Assembly: GCA_009692275.1 (NCBI GenBank)
Contig: SHZL01000069.1
Span: forward strand, 1 to 10,910
DNA: 10,910 bases
From: Lysobacterales bacterium
Lineage (GTDB): Bacteria; Pseudomonadota; Gammaproteobacteria; Xanthomonadales; SZUA-36
Reading direction: 5' to 3'
Shown: piece after piece, positions 1 to 5,116 of the stretch
How the letters are laid out: the number at the start of each line of letters is the position of its first letter
Position numbering within the stretch: the first letter of the stretch is position 1
The notes under the pieces: generated by a model
Told to the model about the DNA's origin: nothing
The model's database searches: none
What the model saw: the letters and a program-made list of their open reading frames with translations, nothing else
Position numbers and translations under genes: made by a program

Positions 1-71
1 GCGGCGACGCTGCTGAATGCCAACGGCAAAGAAACAACCACTGCTGTAATAAAACGACGTATGCTTTGCAT
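1..71 (-). CDS. 5' end of an exported protein of unknown function (cut by window edge)
   Basis: On the minus strand an ATG at 71-69 opens a frame that stays open to the window edge (23 codons seen). The residues read MQSIRRFITAVVVSLPLAFS followed by SVA: a short basic start, a hydrophobic core and a small-residue region, which is a typical Sec signal peptide. A ribosome binding site CCGGAG lies at 86-81, 9 nt before the ATG. An ECF-type promoter candidate lies at 147-120 on the same strand. The gene diverges from the SOUL/epimerase pair and may share its control. The mature protein lies outside the window, so no function can be given. Start and signal peptide are seen directly; that it is a real gene is an inference from RBS, signal peptide and promoter together. 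Confidence 0.68.
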   Translation of the reverse strand, partial: MQSIRRFITAVVVSLPLAFSSVA

Positions 72-119
72 GTAAAAATACTCCGGTTAAAAAATAGAAA
101 TTTGATCTCACCCGACCAT

Positions 120-147
120 TAAACGCAGATTTCGAAACTTTGGATCA
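120..147 (-). promoter_or_regulatory. Candidate ECF-sigma (ECF11/RpoE-ChrR-like) promoter for the minus-strand gene
   Basis: Read on the minus strand: TGATCC (147-142), a 16-nt spacer, then CGTTTA (125-120). A start site about 7 nt further on would give a leader of roughly 40 nt that contains the RBS at 86-81. The same TGATC-N16-CGT layout occurs in the opposite direction at 192-219. From memory, ECF11 sigma factors (RpoE with anti-sigma ChrR) use a TGATC -35 and a CGTA-like -10; here the fourth -10 base is T. The motif is seen; the assignment to a sigma class is inference. Confidence 0.45.
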
Positions 148-191
148 GTCATCCGCTAATTAAAATTCACACTAACCAAAAACTGAAGTTG

Positions 192-219
192 TGATCTGCT
201 TCAAGCCTGCCAGCGTAAT
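192..219 (+). promoter_or_regulatory. Candidate ECF-sigma (ECF11/RpoE-ChrR-like) promoter for the SOUL-epimerase unit
   Basis: TGATCT (192-197), a 16-nt spacer (198-213), then CGTAAT (214-219). It points at the SOUL gene. Transcription from here would give a leader of about 125 nt before the ATG at 354, which is long. The match in form and spacing to the minus-strand motif at 147-120 is the main support. No sigma or anti-sigma gene is in the window. Confidence 0.5.
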
Positions 220-353
220 TAACAATAGGGAAAATAGACACTTAAGCCTGACGAAATGTCTCAAGCCTTGGCAGTTTCGGGATTCCTTAGGTGTTTGATG
301 GGACAGTGAATTTTAGACTAGCAACAGAATTTTTCTCGAAAGGACCTGCACAC
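220..353 (+). other. Long leader upstream of the SOUL gene, nothing firmly assigned
   Basis: This AT-rich stretch has no convincing coding potential. A GTG at 291 is in frame with the SOUL protein, but the 21 extra residues it would add lack signal-peptide character. The string AAGCCT recurs at 203-208, 244-249 and 263-268, twice inside similar blocks (CAAGCCTGCCAG at 202-213 and CAAGCCTTGGCAG at 262-274). This could be chance or a weak regulator site. No clear riboswitch or terminator was recognised. Confidence 0.3.
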
Positions 354-1046
354 ATGCAACGTAATATCTGGCTCCTACTTGGCGCAATGTTATTGGGTGG
401 ACAAACAATGGCTCTGGAAAAACCTGAGTATGAAGTGCTGCACACAGACGGGAATATTGAATACCGTCTCTACCAACCCTATCTCGTCGCCGAGACCGAG
501 GTCGTGAAGTCAGCGAATCGGAATCAGGCTGCCAACGAGGGTTTCATGCGACTGTTTCGCTATATCACCGGCGCCAACACCGATCAGGCTGCCATTGCGA
601 TGACAGCACCAGTGCAGCAGGTGCAGGTTGATGCAGAAGTTCGCGACGACCGGGATCAAAAGTCTGGTACAAAAATCGACATGACTGCTCCAGTACAACA
701 GGTAGCCAGTGACAGTGGCTGGCGGATCGCTTTCATGTTGCCAGTAAAATACACCTTGGCAGATGCCCCCGTACCTACCGATGACCGCATCAAGTTGCGC
801 GAAGTACCGGGCAGAATGATGGCAGTAATTCGTTACTCCGGGCGCTGGACCAACAACAACGTCGACAAGCATCTTGCAGAGTTGCAGCAGCACCTGGATG
901 CTGAGGGCATTGATACTGTTGGCGCAGCAGAAACAGCCGCTTACAATGCCCCGTATACGCCACCGTTTTTACGCCGCAATGAAATCATGCTGGAAGTGAC
1001 CAGTCTGCCGCGAGCGGTCGCAAAGCAAGTGGCAAACTCGGATTGA
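354..1046 (+). CDS. SOUL-family heme-binding protein, exported
   Basis: Protein of 230 aa. The ATG at 354 is preferred over the in-frame GTG at 291: AGGA at 341-344 sits 9 nt upstream, and this start puts a signal peptide at the N-terminus (MQRNIWLLLGAMLLGG, probable cleavage after TMA before LEKPEYEV). The mature part matches the SOUL/HBP family. It opens with a YEVL..DGNIEYRLYQPYLVAET-type strand, has the family hallmark MTAPV twice (AIAMTAPVQQ and KIDMTAPVQQ), then a W-x-AFMLP strand and a C-terminal PPFLRRNEIMLEV block. SOUL proteins bind heme or tetrapyrroles; the bacterial periplasmic members have no settled role. The stop is 4 nt before the epimerase start, so the two are probably co-transcribed. 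A candidate ECF-type promoter lies at 192-219, which would fit a role in light or oxidative stress (inference). Confidence 0.88.
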   Translation: MQRNIWLLLGAMLLGGQTMALEKPEYEVLHTDGNIEYRLYQPYLVAETEVVKSANRNQAANEGFMRLFRYITGANTDQAAIAMTAPVQQVQVDAEVRDDRDQKSGTKIDMTAPVQQVASDSGWRIAFMLPVKYTLADAPVPTDDRIKLREVPGRMMAVIRYSGRWTNNNVDKHLAELQQHLDAEGIDTVGAAETAAYNAPYTPPFLRRNEIMLEVTSLPRAVAKQVANSD

Positions 1047-1050
1047 TCCA

Positions 1051-1974
1051 ATGCCTGATCAGACCGGCAGAAACATTTTGATCACAGGCGCTTCCGGCAT
1101 GATCGGCAGCGCCTTGGGCAGTATGTTAACCACTGCAGGCTATCAGGTTCATGCATTGAGTCGGGTAAAGCGTGATTCGCCTTTTTATTACCAGCAATCC
1201 AGCAAACACTTGATCCTGGATCCAGCGGTTCCCCTGTACGCAGTGATCAACCTCGCCGGAGTGAATCTGGCAGCCGGACGCTGGAGCGCTGCGTGCAAAG
1301 CCGAAATTCTGGAAAGCCGGGTGCAACTGACTCATGCATTGGCGACCTCTATTGCCGCGGCTCCGGTGCGGCCCGAGCTGTTTTTATCGGCTTCGGCGAT
1401 TGGATATTACGGACCCACCGGCAGTACTACTGCTACTGAAAATTCGCCACCGGGTAATGATTTTCTGGCTGGAGTCGCACAGCAATGGGAACAAGCTACT
1501 GCTCCCGCAGAAAATGCCGGCATCAATACCATTCATCTGCGCTTTGGTGTGGTGCTGAGCAAGCGCGGCGGTATGCTGCAACAGTTGCTACTACCTTACA
1601 AACTGGGGCTGGGTGGTCCAGTTGGGACCGGCGATCAATATTTGAGCTGGATAAGTATTGCTGATGTGGAAAAGATAGTTCTGGCTCTGTTACGGGAAAA
1701 TCCGCAATCGGGTCCTCTGAATCTGGTGGCGCAACCGGTAACGAATGCAGATTTCAGCGCCCAGCTGGGCAATACTTTAGATCGGCCCAGTTTCCTCCGC
1801 TTGCCAGCGCTGGTGGTGAGGCTGCTGTTTGGTGAAATGGGGGAAGCACTGTTATTAGGCAGCAATCGCGTCACTTCAATCAAATTGCCAGCTCTTGGTA
1901 TTCCCTTGGACTATCCCTCTCTGGCTGCAGCACTCAGAAACATTCTGTTAGGATCAAGGGGTCAGGTTACTTGA
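1051..1974 (+). CDS. TIGR01777-family SDR epimerase (YfcH/SulA-like) with element-derived C-terminus
   Basis: Protein of 307 aa, about the family length. A Rossmann nucleotide-binding motif, TGASGMIGS, lies near residue 13. Family blocks follow in order: AVINLAGVNLAAGRW, the SASAIGYYG strand, W-x-QAT helix, LRFGVVLSKRGGML, LGLGGPVGTGDQYLSWISI-x-D, and a C-terminal AALRNIL helix. Members are NAD(P)-dependent epimerase-like proteins; the substrate is unknown. It starts 4 nt after the SOUL stop, with no strong RBS of its own (coupled translation likely). The last seven codons (residues 301-307, GSRGQVT) and the TGA stop lie inside the repeat starting at 1951, so the original end of the gene was replaced. 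The enzymatic core appears intact, because the lost part lies beyond the final family helix. Confidence 0.88.
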   Translation: MPDQTGRNILITGASGMIGSALGSMLTTAGYQVHALSRVKRDSPFYYQQSSKHLILDPAVPLYAVINLAGVNLAAGRWSAACKAEILESRVQLTHALATSIAAAPVRPELFLSASAIGYYGPTGSTTATENSPPGNDFLAGVAQQWEQATAPAENAGINTIHLRFGVVLSKRGGMLQQLLLPYKLGLGGPVGTGDQYLSWISIADVEKIVLALLRENPQSGPLNLVAQPVTNADFSAQLGNTLDRPSFLRLPALVVRLLFGEMGEALLLGSNRVTSIKLPALGIPLDYPSLAAALRNILLGSRGQVT

Positions 1975-1989
1975 TTCTGAGGATTTTTT
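1951..1989 (+). terminator. Possible weak intrinsic terminator formed by the left end of the short element
   Basis: An 8-bp stem (1951-1958 with 1970-1977, one G-U pair) is followed after 6 nt by a run of six T (1984-1989). The equivalent sites are 4400-4438 behind the permease and 10762-10800 behind czcA. The stem is short and AT-rich and the T-run is not adjacent, so termination would be weak at best. In the full transcript the inverted ends of the element could also pair over ~24 bp. Confidence 0.3.
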
Positions 1990-2115
1990 GAACGCCTCTA
2001 ACTTCCTATCTCCGCCCCACTTGGTGCACTGAACTTTTCGACCTGATGCAGCTTCAATTTCTTGTTTCAATTTATCGTTCCCGGAAAAATCAAGAAACCT
2101 GACTCCTTGATTCGT
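1954..2115 (-). pseudogene. RAYT transposase C-terminal tail, copy 1
   Basis: The minus-strand frame runs open from the right end of the element to a TGA at 1956-1954. It reads RFLDFSGNDKLKQEIEAASG, then RKVQCTKWGGDRK. It differs from copy 2 by F to L, S to L and Y to N. There is no start codon within the repeat and no catalytic tyrosine or HUH region, so it cannot be active. Confidence 0.5.
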
Positions 2116-2294
2116 GTGAGAAGTGCAAAGACCCGGTCAGGATCATCGCCTGCATCGAGGATCCGGTGGTGATCGAGAAGATTCTCAATCACCTGAAGGC
2201 AAAGGAAGCCAACCAGACTTCCCCAATGACCCGACTACCGCCGCCGCGAGCACCGCCCTTGCTGCCGATGTGGGCCCAGGGACTGACGGACTGA
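2115..2294 (+). pseudogene. IS91-family transposase, C-terminal remnant
   Basis: From TGT at 2115 to TGA at 2292-2294 the frame reads CEKCKDPVRIIACIEDPVV, then IEKILNHLKAKE, and ends with a proline-rich LPPPRAPP tail. A C-x2-C pair followed by an R/K-IIACIEDP-x-VI-x-KIL-x-HL block and a final LP-x-x-RAPP is the characteristic end of IS91/IS801-type rolling-circle (Y2) transposases. The catalytic HUH and tyrosine regions are missing: the frame is cut exactly where the RAYT-derived element ends. It is therefore a dead fragment, truncated by or next to that element. Recognition is from family memory; no alignment was run. Confidence 0.75.
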
Positions 2295-2519
2295 CCAACA
2301 AGACAACAGACATCATGGACGATGCGATCGCAAGGATTGCAGGGTAGCGTGCGGATTCAGGCTGGGAAAACAGGGATATTTTGGTTTTATGGCGGGTGAA
2401 TTCAGAGGCAAATCGGGAATTTCCGGTGCGTCTGGTTTTAAGAAATGCTGGAAGTAGCAAACCAAGGGATATCTACTTTAGGCTCGACAGCACAGGCATA
2501 CCTGTTTATTCTTCTTATC
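2295..2519 (+). mobile_element. 3' non-coding end of the IS91-type element, with probable oriIS
   Basis: No gene is evident between the transposase stop and 2520. Near its right side ACAGG (2492-2496) and CCTGT (2501-2505) form a perfect 5-bp hairpin with loop CATA. A pyrimidine-rich TTATTCTTCTTATC (2506-2519) follows, then CTTG (2520-2523). IS91-family elements end downstream of the transposase in oriIS, a hairpin-bearing terminus, which joins a CTTG or GTTC tetramer in the target. GMC-oxidoreductase coding sequence starts right at this point, which supports an insertion junction at 2519/2520. The hairpin and tetramer are seen; their role is inference. Confidence 0.5.
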
Positions 2520-2520
2520 C

Positions 2521-2667
2521 TTGGCCCACGACGTACCGAATCTATTTATTACCGACGGCTCGTTCATGACCTCGTCGGCCTGTCAGAATCCATCCTTGAC
2601 CTACATGGCTTTCACCGCGCGGGCGGCGAAGTATGCCAGCGAACTGATGGCGCAGGGTGTGTTTTAA
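2521..2667 (+). pseudogene. GMC-family oxidoreductase, C-terminal remnant
   Basis: The frame from 2521 to TAA at 2665-2667 reads AHDVPNLFITDGSFMTSSAC, then QNPSLTYMAFTARAAKYASE. The His of HDVPNLF, the DGS turn, and the Asn-Pro of QNPSLT followed by a helix are the conserved end of FAD-dependent GMC oxidoreductases, such as gluconate or glucoside dehydrogenase-like enzymes. The FAD-binding domain and most of the protein (normally over 500 aa) are absent. Upstream the frame runs into a TAG at 2479-2481, inside the IS91-like end. The IS91-type element most likely inserted into or deleted through the gene. The intact source gene is not in the window. Confidence 0.75.
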
Positions 2668-2693
2668 CGAGAAGTAGAATATCGGGGTAAGAT

Positions 2694-2774
2694 CACCAAT
2701 AACTTAATGGCTGCCGAAACGCACATTGATGAAAGGGATTTCACTAGCAAGCTTAAGTTATTAAGTTATTGGTG
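2694..2774. repeat. 14-bp perfect inverted repeat with 53-bp spacer
   Basis: CACCAATAACTTAA (2694-2707) is the exact reverse complement of TTAAGTTATTGGTG (2761-2774). The right arm is preceded by a direct duplication of TTAAGTTA (2753-2760 and 2761-2768). The 81-bp unit lies between the GMC remnant and the permease RBS. It could be the ends of another very short mobile element, a regulator site or an mRNA hairpin. It does not resemble the 166-bp RAYT-derived element. Confidence 0.6.
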
Positions 2775-2810
2775 TCCCCTGGTGCATAACAAACAGAGGA
2801 ATCAAATAGC

Positions 2811-4397
2811 ATGAATGTCACTCGAGGCTTAACACCGCGCGCAACCGGCTTGCAACGGCTGTTTCTACGCAAATCCGTCGCGCAAATGCGTGCAGAAGAA
2901 GCGAAGGGCGAGCTCAAGCGCTCACTGAGCGCGCTCAACCTCATCTCACTCGGCATCGGTTGCATCATCGGCACCGGTATTTTCGTGCTGACCGGGCGTG
3001 CCGCGGCGAATTTCGCCGGCCCCGGCATCATGATCTCGTTCATCATCACCGGCGTACTTTGCATATTCGTGGCGCTGTGTTATGCGGAGCTCGCGTCCTC
3101 GCTGCCGGTGTCCGGGTCTGCGTATTCTTATACCTACGCTTCTATGGGAGAAATTGCCGCCTGGATCATGGGCCTGTTGCTGGTGCTTGAATACGGCCTT
3201 GCCGCGTCCACGGTTGCGGTCGGTTGGTCGGGCTACTTCGTGAGCCTGCTGAAAGATATTGGCATCCACATACCTCCGGCGCTCACGGCTGCGCCGGGAG
3301 TGGAAGTCGTGGAAGCCGGAGTAGTGGTAGCGACCGGGCTGATCAATCTTCCTGCCATCCTGGTGGTGGCCGCGATCACCTTTCTGCTGGTGCTCGGCGT
3401 ATCGGAATCCGCGAAGGTCAATAATATCATCGTGATCATCAAGCTCTCGGTGGTGATCGCATTTATTGCCATTGGCATGTTCTATGTAAACCCGGACAAC
3501 TGGACACCGCTGGTGCCTGCGGAAATCCCGCCACCGCCGGAGGGCACGACGCGCGGATTCTGGGCCGATATCTGGCGTGCGCTGGTCGATGTCATCACCG
3601 CGAACAATACGTCGCGTTACGGCATCGGCGGATTGATCGGCGGCGCGGCGACGATTTTCTTTGCCTATATCGGTTTTGAGGCGGTCTCCACCGCCGGCGC
3701 GGAATCCAAGAACCCCGCGCGCGATATGCCTATCGGCATCCTGGGTTCGCTGCTGATCTGCACGGTGCTTTACATCCTCACTTCGGCCGTGCTGGTCGGC
3801 ATCGTGCCCTATACCGAGTTGAATGATCCAGCGCCGATTGCCAAGGCCGTCAACCAAATCGGCTTGCCATGGTTTGCGGTGCTGGTAAAAATCGGCGCCA
3901 TCGCCGGTCTGTCATCGGTGGTGCTGGTGCTGCTCTACGGCCAAACGCGGATTTTCTACACCATGTCGCGCGATGGCATGTTGCCGCCGGTGCTGTCTCG
4001 GGTGCACCCGAAATTCCGCACGCCATGGATCAACACCCTGATCGTCGGAGTATGCGCAGCAGGCGCCGCGGGTTTAACCTCGCTGAATGCGCTGTCGGAC
4101 CTCACCAATGTCGGCTCGCTGGCAGCGTTTGCAATCGTCTGCATCACGGTCTTGTATTTGCGTTACGCGGCGCCAGACATGAAACGACCGTTCCGCGCGC
4201 CGTTTTCCCCAGCGACACCGATCATCGGTGCGCTGATGTGTATATTCCTGATGATGTCGCTGATGTCCAATCCAGCCACGCGCAATTTCTTTCTTACTTA
4301 TCTGGTGGTCGGTATCGTCGTGTATTTCCTCTACGGACTGAAGCACTCGAAGCTAGCCCAGGGTGAACAGGTGCCTGCCAGCCCCCTTGCTCCTTAA
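2811..4397 (+). CDS. APC-superfamily amino acid permease (cationic amino acid transporter/YfnA type)
   Basis: Protein of 528 aa, slightly longer than the usual 460-500 aa of bacterial members. The start at 2811 is backed by AGAGGA ending at 2800, 10 nt upstream. After a basic N-terminal tail of about 40 residues comes the TM1 signature LISLGIGCIIGTGIFVLTG, the substrate-binding glycine break of APC transporters. TM2-3 with YAELASSLPVSGSAYSYTY follow, then the TM6 motif FFAYIGFEAVSTAGAESKNP and TM8 with YGQTRIFYTMSRDGMLP. About 12 membrane segments are expected, in the inner membrane. The protein probably imports or exchanges an amino acid; specificity cannot be read. It stands alone between mobile-element debris and element copy 2, which starts 2 nt after its TAA. 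Its codon use looks more GC-biased than the upstream genes, so acquisition as cargo is possible. Confidence 0.9.
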   Translation: MNVTRGLTPRATGLQRLFLRKSVAQMRAEEAKGELKRSLSALNLISLGIGCIIGTGIFVLTGRAAANFAGPGIMISFIITGVLCIFVALCYAELASSLPVSGSAYSYTYASMGEIAAWIMGLLLVLEYGLAASTVAVGWSGYFVSLLKDIGIHIPPALTAAPGVEVVEAGVVVATGLINLPAILVVAAITFLLVLGVSESAKVNNIIVIIKLSVVIAFIAIGMFYVNPDNWTPLVPAEIPPPPEGTTRGFWADIWRALVDVITANNTSRYGIGGLIGGAATIFFAYIGFEAVSTAGAESKNPARDMPIGILGSLLICTVLYILTSAVLVGIVPYTELNDPAPIAKAVNQIGLPWFAVLVKIGAIAGLSSVVLVLLYGQTRIFYTMSRDGMLPPVLSRVHPKFRTPWINTLIVGVCAAGAAGLTSLNALSDLTNVGSLAAFAIVCITVLYLRYAAPDMKRPFRAPFSPATPIIGALMCIFLMMSLMSNPATRNFFLTYLVVGIVVYFLYGLKHSKLAQGEQVPASPLAP

Positions 4398-4399
4398 AG

Positions 4400-4565
4400 G
4401 GATCAAGGGGTCAGGTAACTTGATTCTGAAGATTTTTTGAACGCCTCTGACTTCCTATCTCCGCCCCACTTGGTGCACTGGACTTTTCGACCTGATGCAG
4501 CTTCAATTTCTTGTTTGAATTTATCGTTCCCGGAAAAATCAAGAAACCTGACCCCTTGATTTGTG
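4400..4565. mobile_element. RAYT-derived short element (REP/MITE-like), copy 2
   Basis: Same orientation and length as copy 1. Left palindrome: 4400-4407 with 4419-4426. Right palindrome: AATCAAG (4537-4543) with CTTGATT (4555-4561). This copy lies just behind the permease stop instead of inside the gene. Its left loop has GTAAC where copies 1 and 3 have GTTAC, and it carries the longest minus-strand frame because an ATG happens to lie outside the right end. Together with copy 3 it brackets the czc operon. Confidence 0.85.
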
Positions 4566-4588
4566 CTTGATTTGACCCCTTGATTCAC
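4403..4588 (-). pseudogene. RAYT (REP-associated tyrosine transposase) C-terminal tail, copy 2
   Basis: A 61-codon minus-strand frame, ATG at 4588-4586 to TGA at 4405-4403. Its core reads DFSGNDKFKQEIEAASGRKV followed by a basic WGGDRK segment. A G-N-D/E-x-F-K-x-x-IE-x-x-x-x-R-x-V block followed by a short basic tail is how many environmental Y1 transposases of the RAYT group end. The first residues, which read NQGV twice, come from the terminal repeats themselves, as do the last ones (SSYLTP). Differences between copies are single substitutions, some synonymous; none introduces a stop or shift. It is more likely a relic carried within the element than a working small protein. The family call is from memory. 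Confidence 0.5.
4566..4588. repeat. Extra half unit of the terminal repeat beside copy 2
   Basis: TGACCCCTTGATT at 4549-4561 (right end of copy 2) is repeated exactly at 4573-4585, a 24-nt period. The second occurrence lacks the matching upstream arm and so does not form the palindrome. It looks like a partial duplication of the end or a scar of another copy. Confidence 0.65.
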
Positions 4589-4598
4589 AAGCTGTGGT

Positions 4599-4628
4599 TT
4601 GACCAGCCCACAACGCCGGTGCTAGAGT
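4599..4628 (+). promoter_or_regulatory. Possible sigma-70 promoter for the metal-efflux operon
   Basis: TTGACC (4599-4604), an 18-nt spacer, then TAGAGT (4623-4628), lying about 30 nt before the GTG of the first operon gene. The -10 matches TATAAT at four of six positions. No dyad typical of a MerR-type metal regulator was found around it, and no czc regulator gene is in the window. Confidence 0.3.
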
Positions 4629-4658
4629 CGCAGCAATCTGAATTACCGGCGACCCCAC

Positions 4659-5033
4659 GTGTACAAACATCTGGCCCTTGCGCTGTTACTGACATTGAAC
4701 CATTCGCTGCTGTTTGGCGTGATGGAAGCGGCGCATTTACCGGATGCTGACCATCCTCTCGGCCAAATCTACACCCATGATCATGCGCCACACGCTGACG
4801 ACACAGATACTGTTGAGCACCATGACCACCATGTATTGCCGCAGGCTGCGTCAGCAACCAGTGACAGCCACCATGCAGACCATCATCACGGCGTACATGT
4901 CCATTTGAACTGTGATTTGCCCGAGTCGTTTGATCTTGCATATGTTCGTCCTGCGAGCGAACGCCCGTGGACCTGTCTGTCGCTGCTTCCGGGCCGCACC
5001 TACTCTCCTCCCGTCCCGCCCCCCGATCGTTAG
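4659..5033 (+). CDS. His-rich exported small protein, CzcI-like
   Basis: Protein of 124 aa starting at a GTG (4659). The frame is closed by a TAG at 4623, so no ATG start upstream is possible, and no good RBS is visible. Residues 1-22 (MYKHLALALLLTLNHSLLFG, then VM) look like a signal peptide. The middle, residues about 26-84, is crowded with His and Asp: 18 His in the whole protein, in clusters such as HDHAPH, EHHDHH and HHADHHHGVHVH. The tail ends in LLPGRTYSPPVPPPDR, a proline-rich end seen in small proteins encoded before czcC. It probably binds zinc, cobalt, cadmium or a similar ion in the periplasm, and may sense or buffer metal for the pump (inference from composition and place). It precedes czcC by 83 nt. 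Confidence 0.7.
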   Translation: MYKHLALALLLTLNHSLLFGVMEAAHLPDADHPLGQIYTHDHAPHADDTDTVEHHDHHVLPQAASATSDSHHADHHHGVHVHLNCDLPESFDLAYVRPASERPWTCLSLLPGRTYSPPVPPPDR

Positions 5034-5058
5034 TCCCTCAAGCTCTTCCCTTTGGTTC

Positions 5059-5080
5059 GGTGCGGCGTTTTTGCCGTGCC
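5059..5080 (+). other. Hairpin in the spacer between the His-rich gene and czcC
   Basis: GGTGCGGC (5059-5066) can pair with GCCGTGCC (5073-5080) around loop GTTTTT, with two adjacent G-U pairs in the 8-bp stem. It lies 25 nt before the czcC RBS. It could affect mRNA stability or relative expression in the operon. There is no T-run behind it, so it is not a standard terminator. Confidence 0.35.
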
Positions 5081-5116
5081 GGCATTCAGCGTATTGGGTA
5101 TTCCGAGGAAACAACA

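Larger units (their letters stand above)
1951..2116. mobile_element. RAYT-derived short element (REP/MITE-like), copy 1
   Basis: Shared by three direct copies. Copy 1 differs from copy 2 at about 7 of 166 positions and from copy 3 at 2 of 149, with no indels. Left end: stem GGATCAAG (1951-1958) pairs with CTTGATTC (1970-1977) around an 11-nt loop. Right end: AATCAAG (2088-2094) pairs with CTTGATT (2106-2112), also around 11 nt. The ends are inverted relative to each other, about 22 of 24 bases matching from ATCAAGG inward. This is the geometry of a pair of inverted REP units. The minus strand of the interior codes for a RAYT-like tail. The left end lies inside the epimerase gene and supplies its stop; the right end abuts an IS91-family transposase remnant. 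The outer boundary (2112 or 2116) is uncertain. Confidence 0.85.

Noticed and set aside
291..353. GTG start at 291 for the SOUL protein
   Set aside because: It would add 21 residues without signal-peptide character; the ATG at 354 has AGGA at a good distance and yields a clean signal peptide.
2123..2460. Overlapping short frames on both strands at 2123-2347 and 2185-2460
   Set aside because: They are out of frame with the IS91-family tail, which explains the conserved residues here.
2946..3857. 303-codon open frame on the minus strand inside the permease
   Set aside because: It is antisense to a well-conserved transporter, rich in Arg/His/Asp as expected for the shadow of a hydrophobic GC-rich gene, and has no family resemblance.
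4599..4628. MerR-type metal-responsive operator overlapping the czc promoter candidate
   Set aside because: The spacer lacks the inverted repeat and the 19-20 nt spacing expected for such promoters.
4967..5116. GTG start at 4967 for CzcC, overlapping the His-rich gene
   Set aside because: The extra 50 residues read as out-of-frame sequence of the upstream gene; the ATG at 5117 has GAGGAA 6 nt upstream and a signal peptide.
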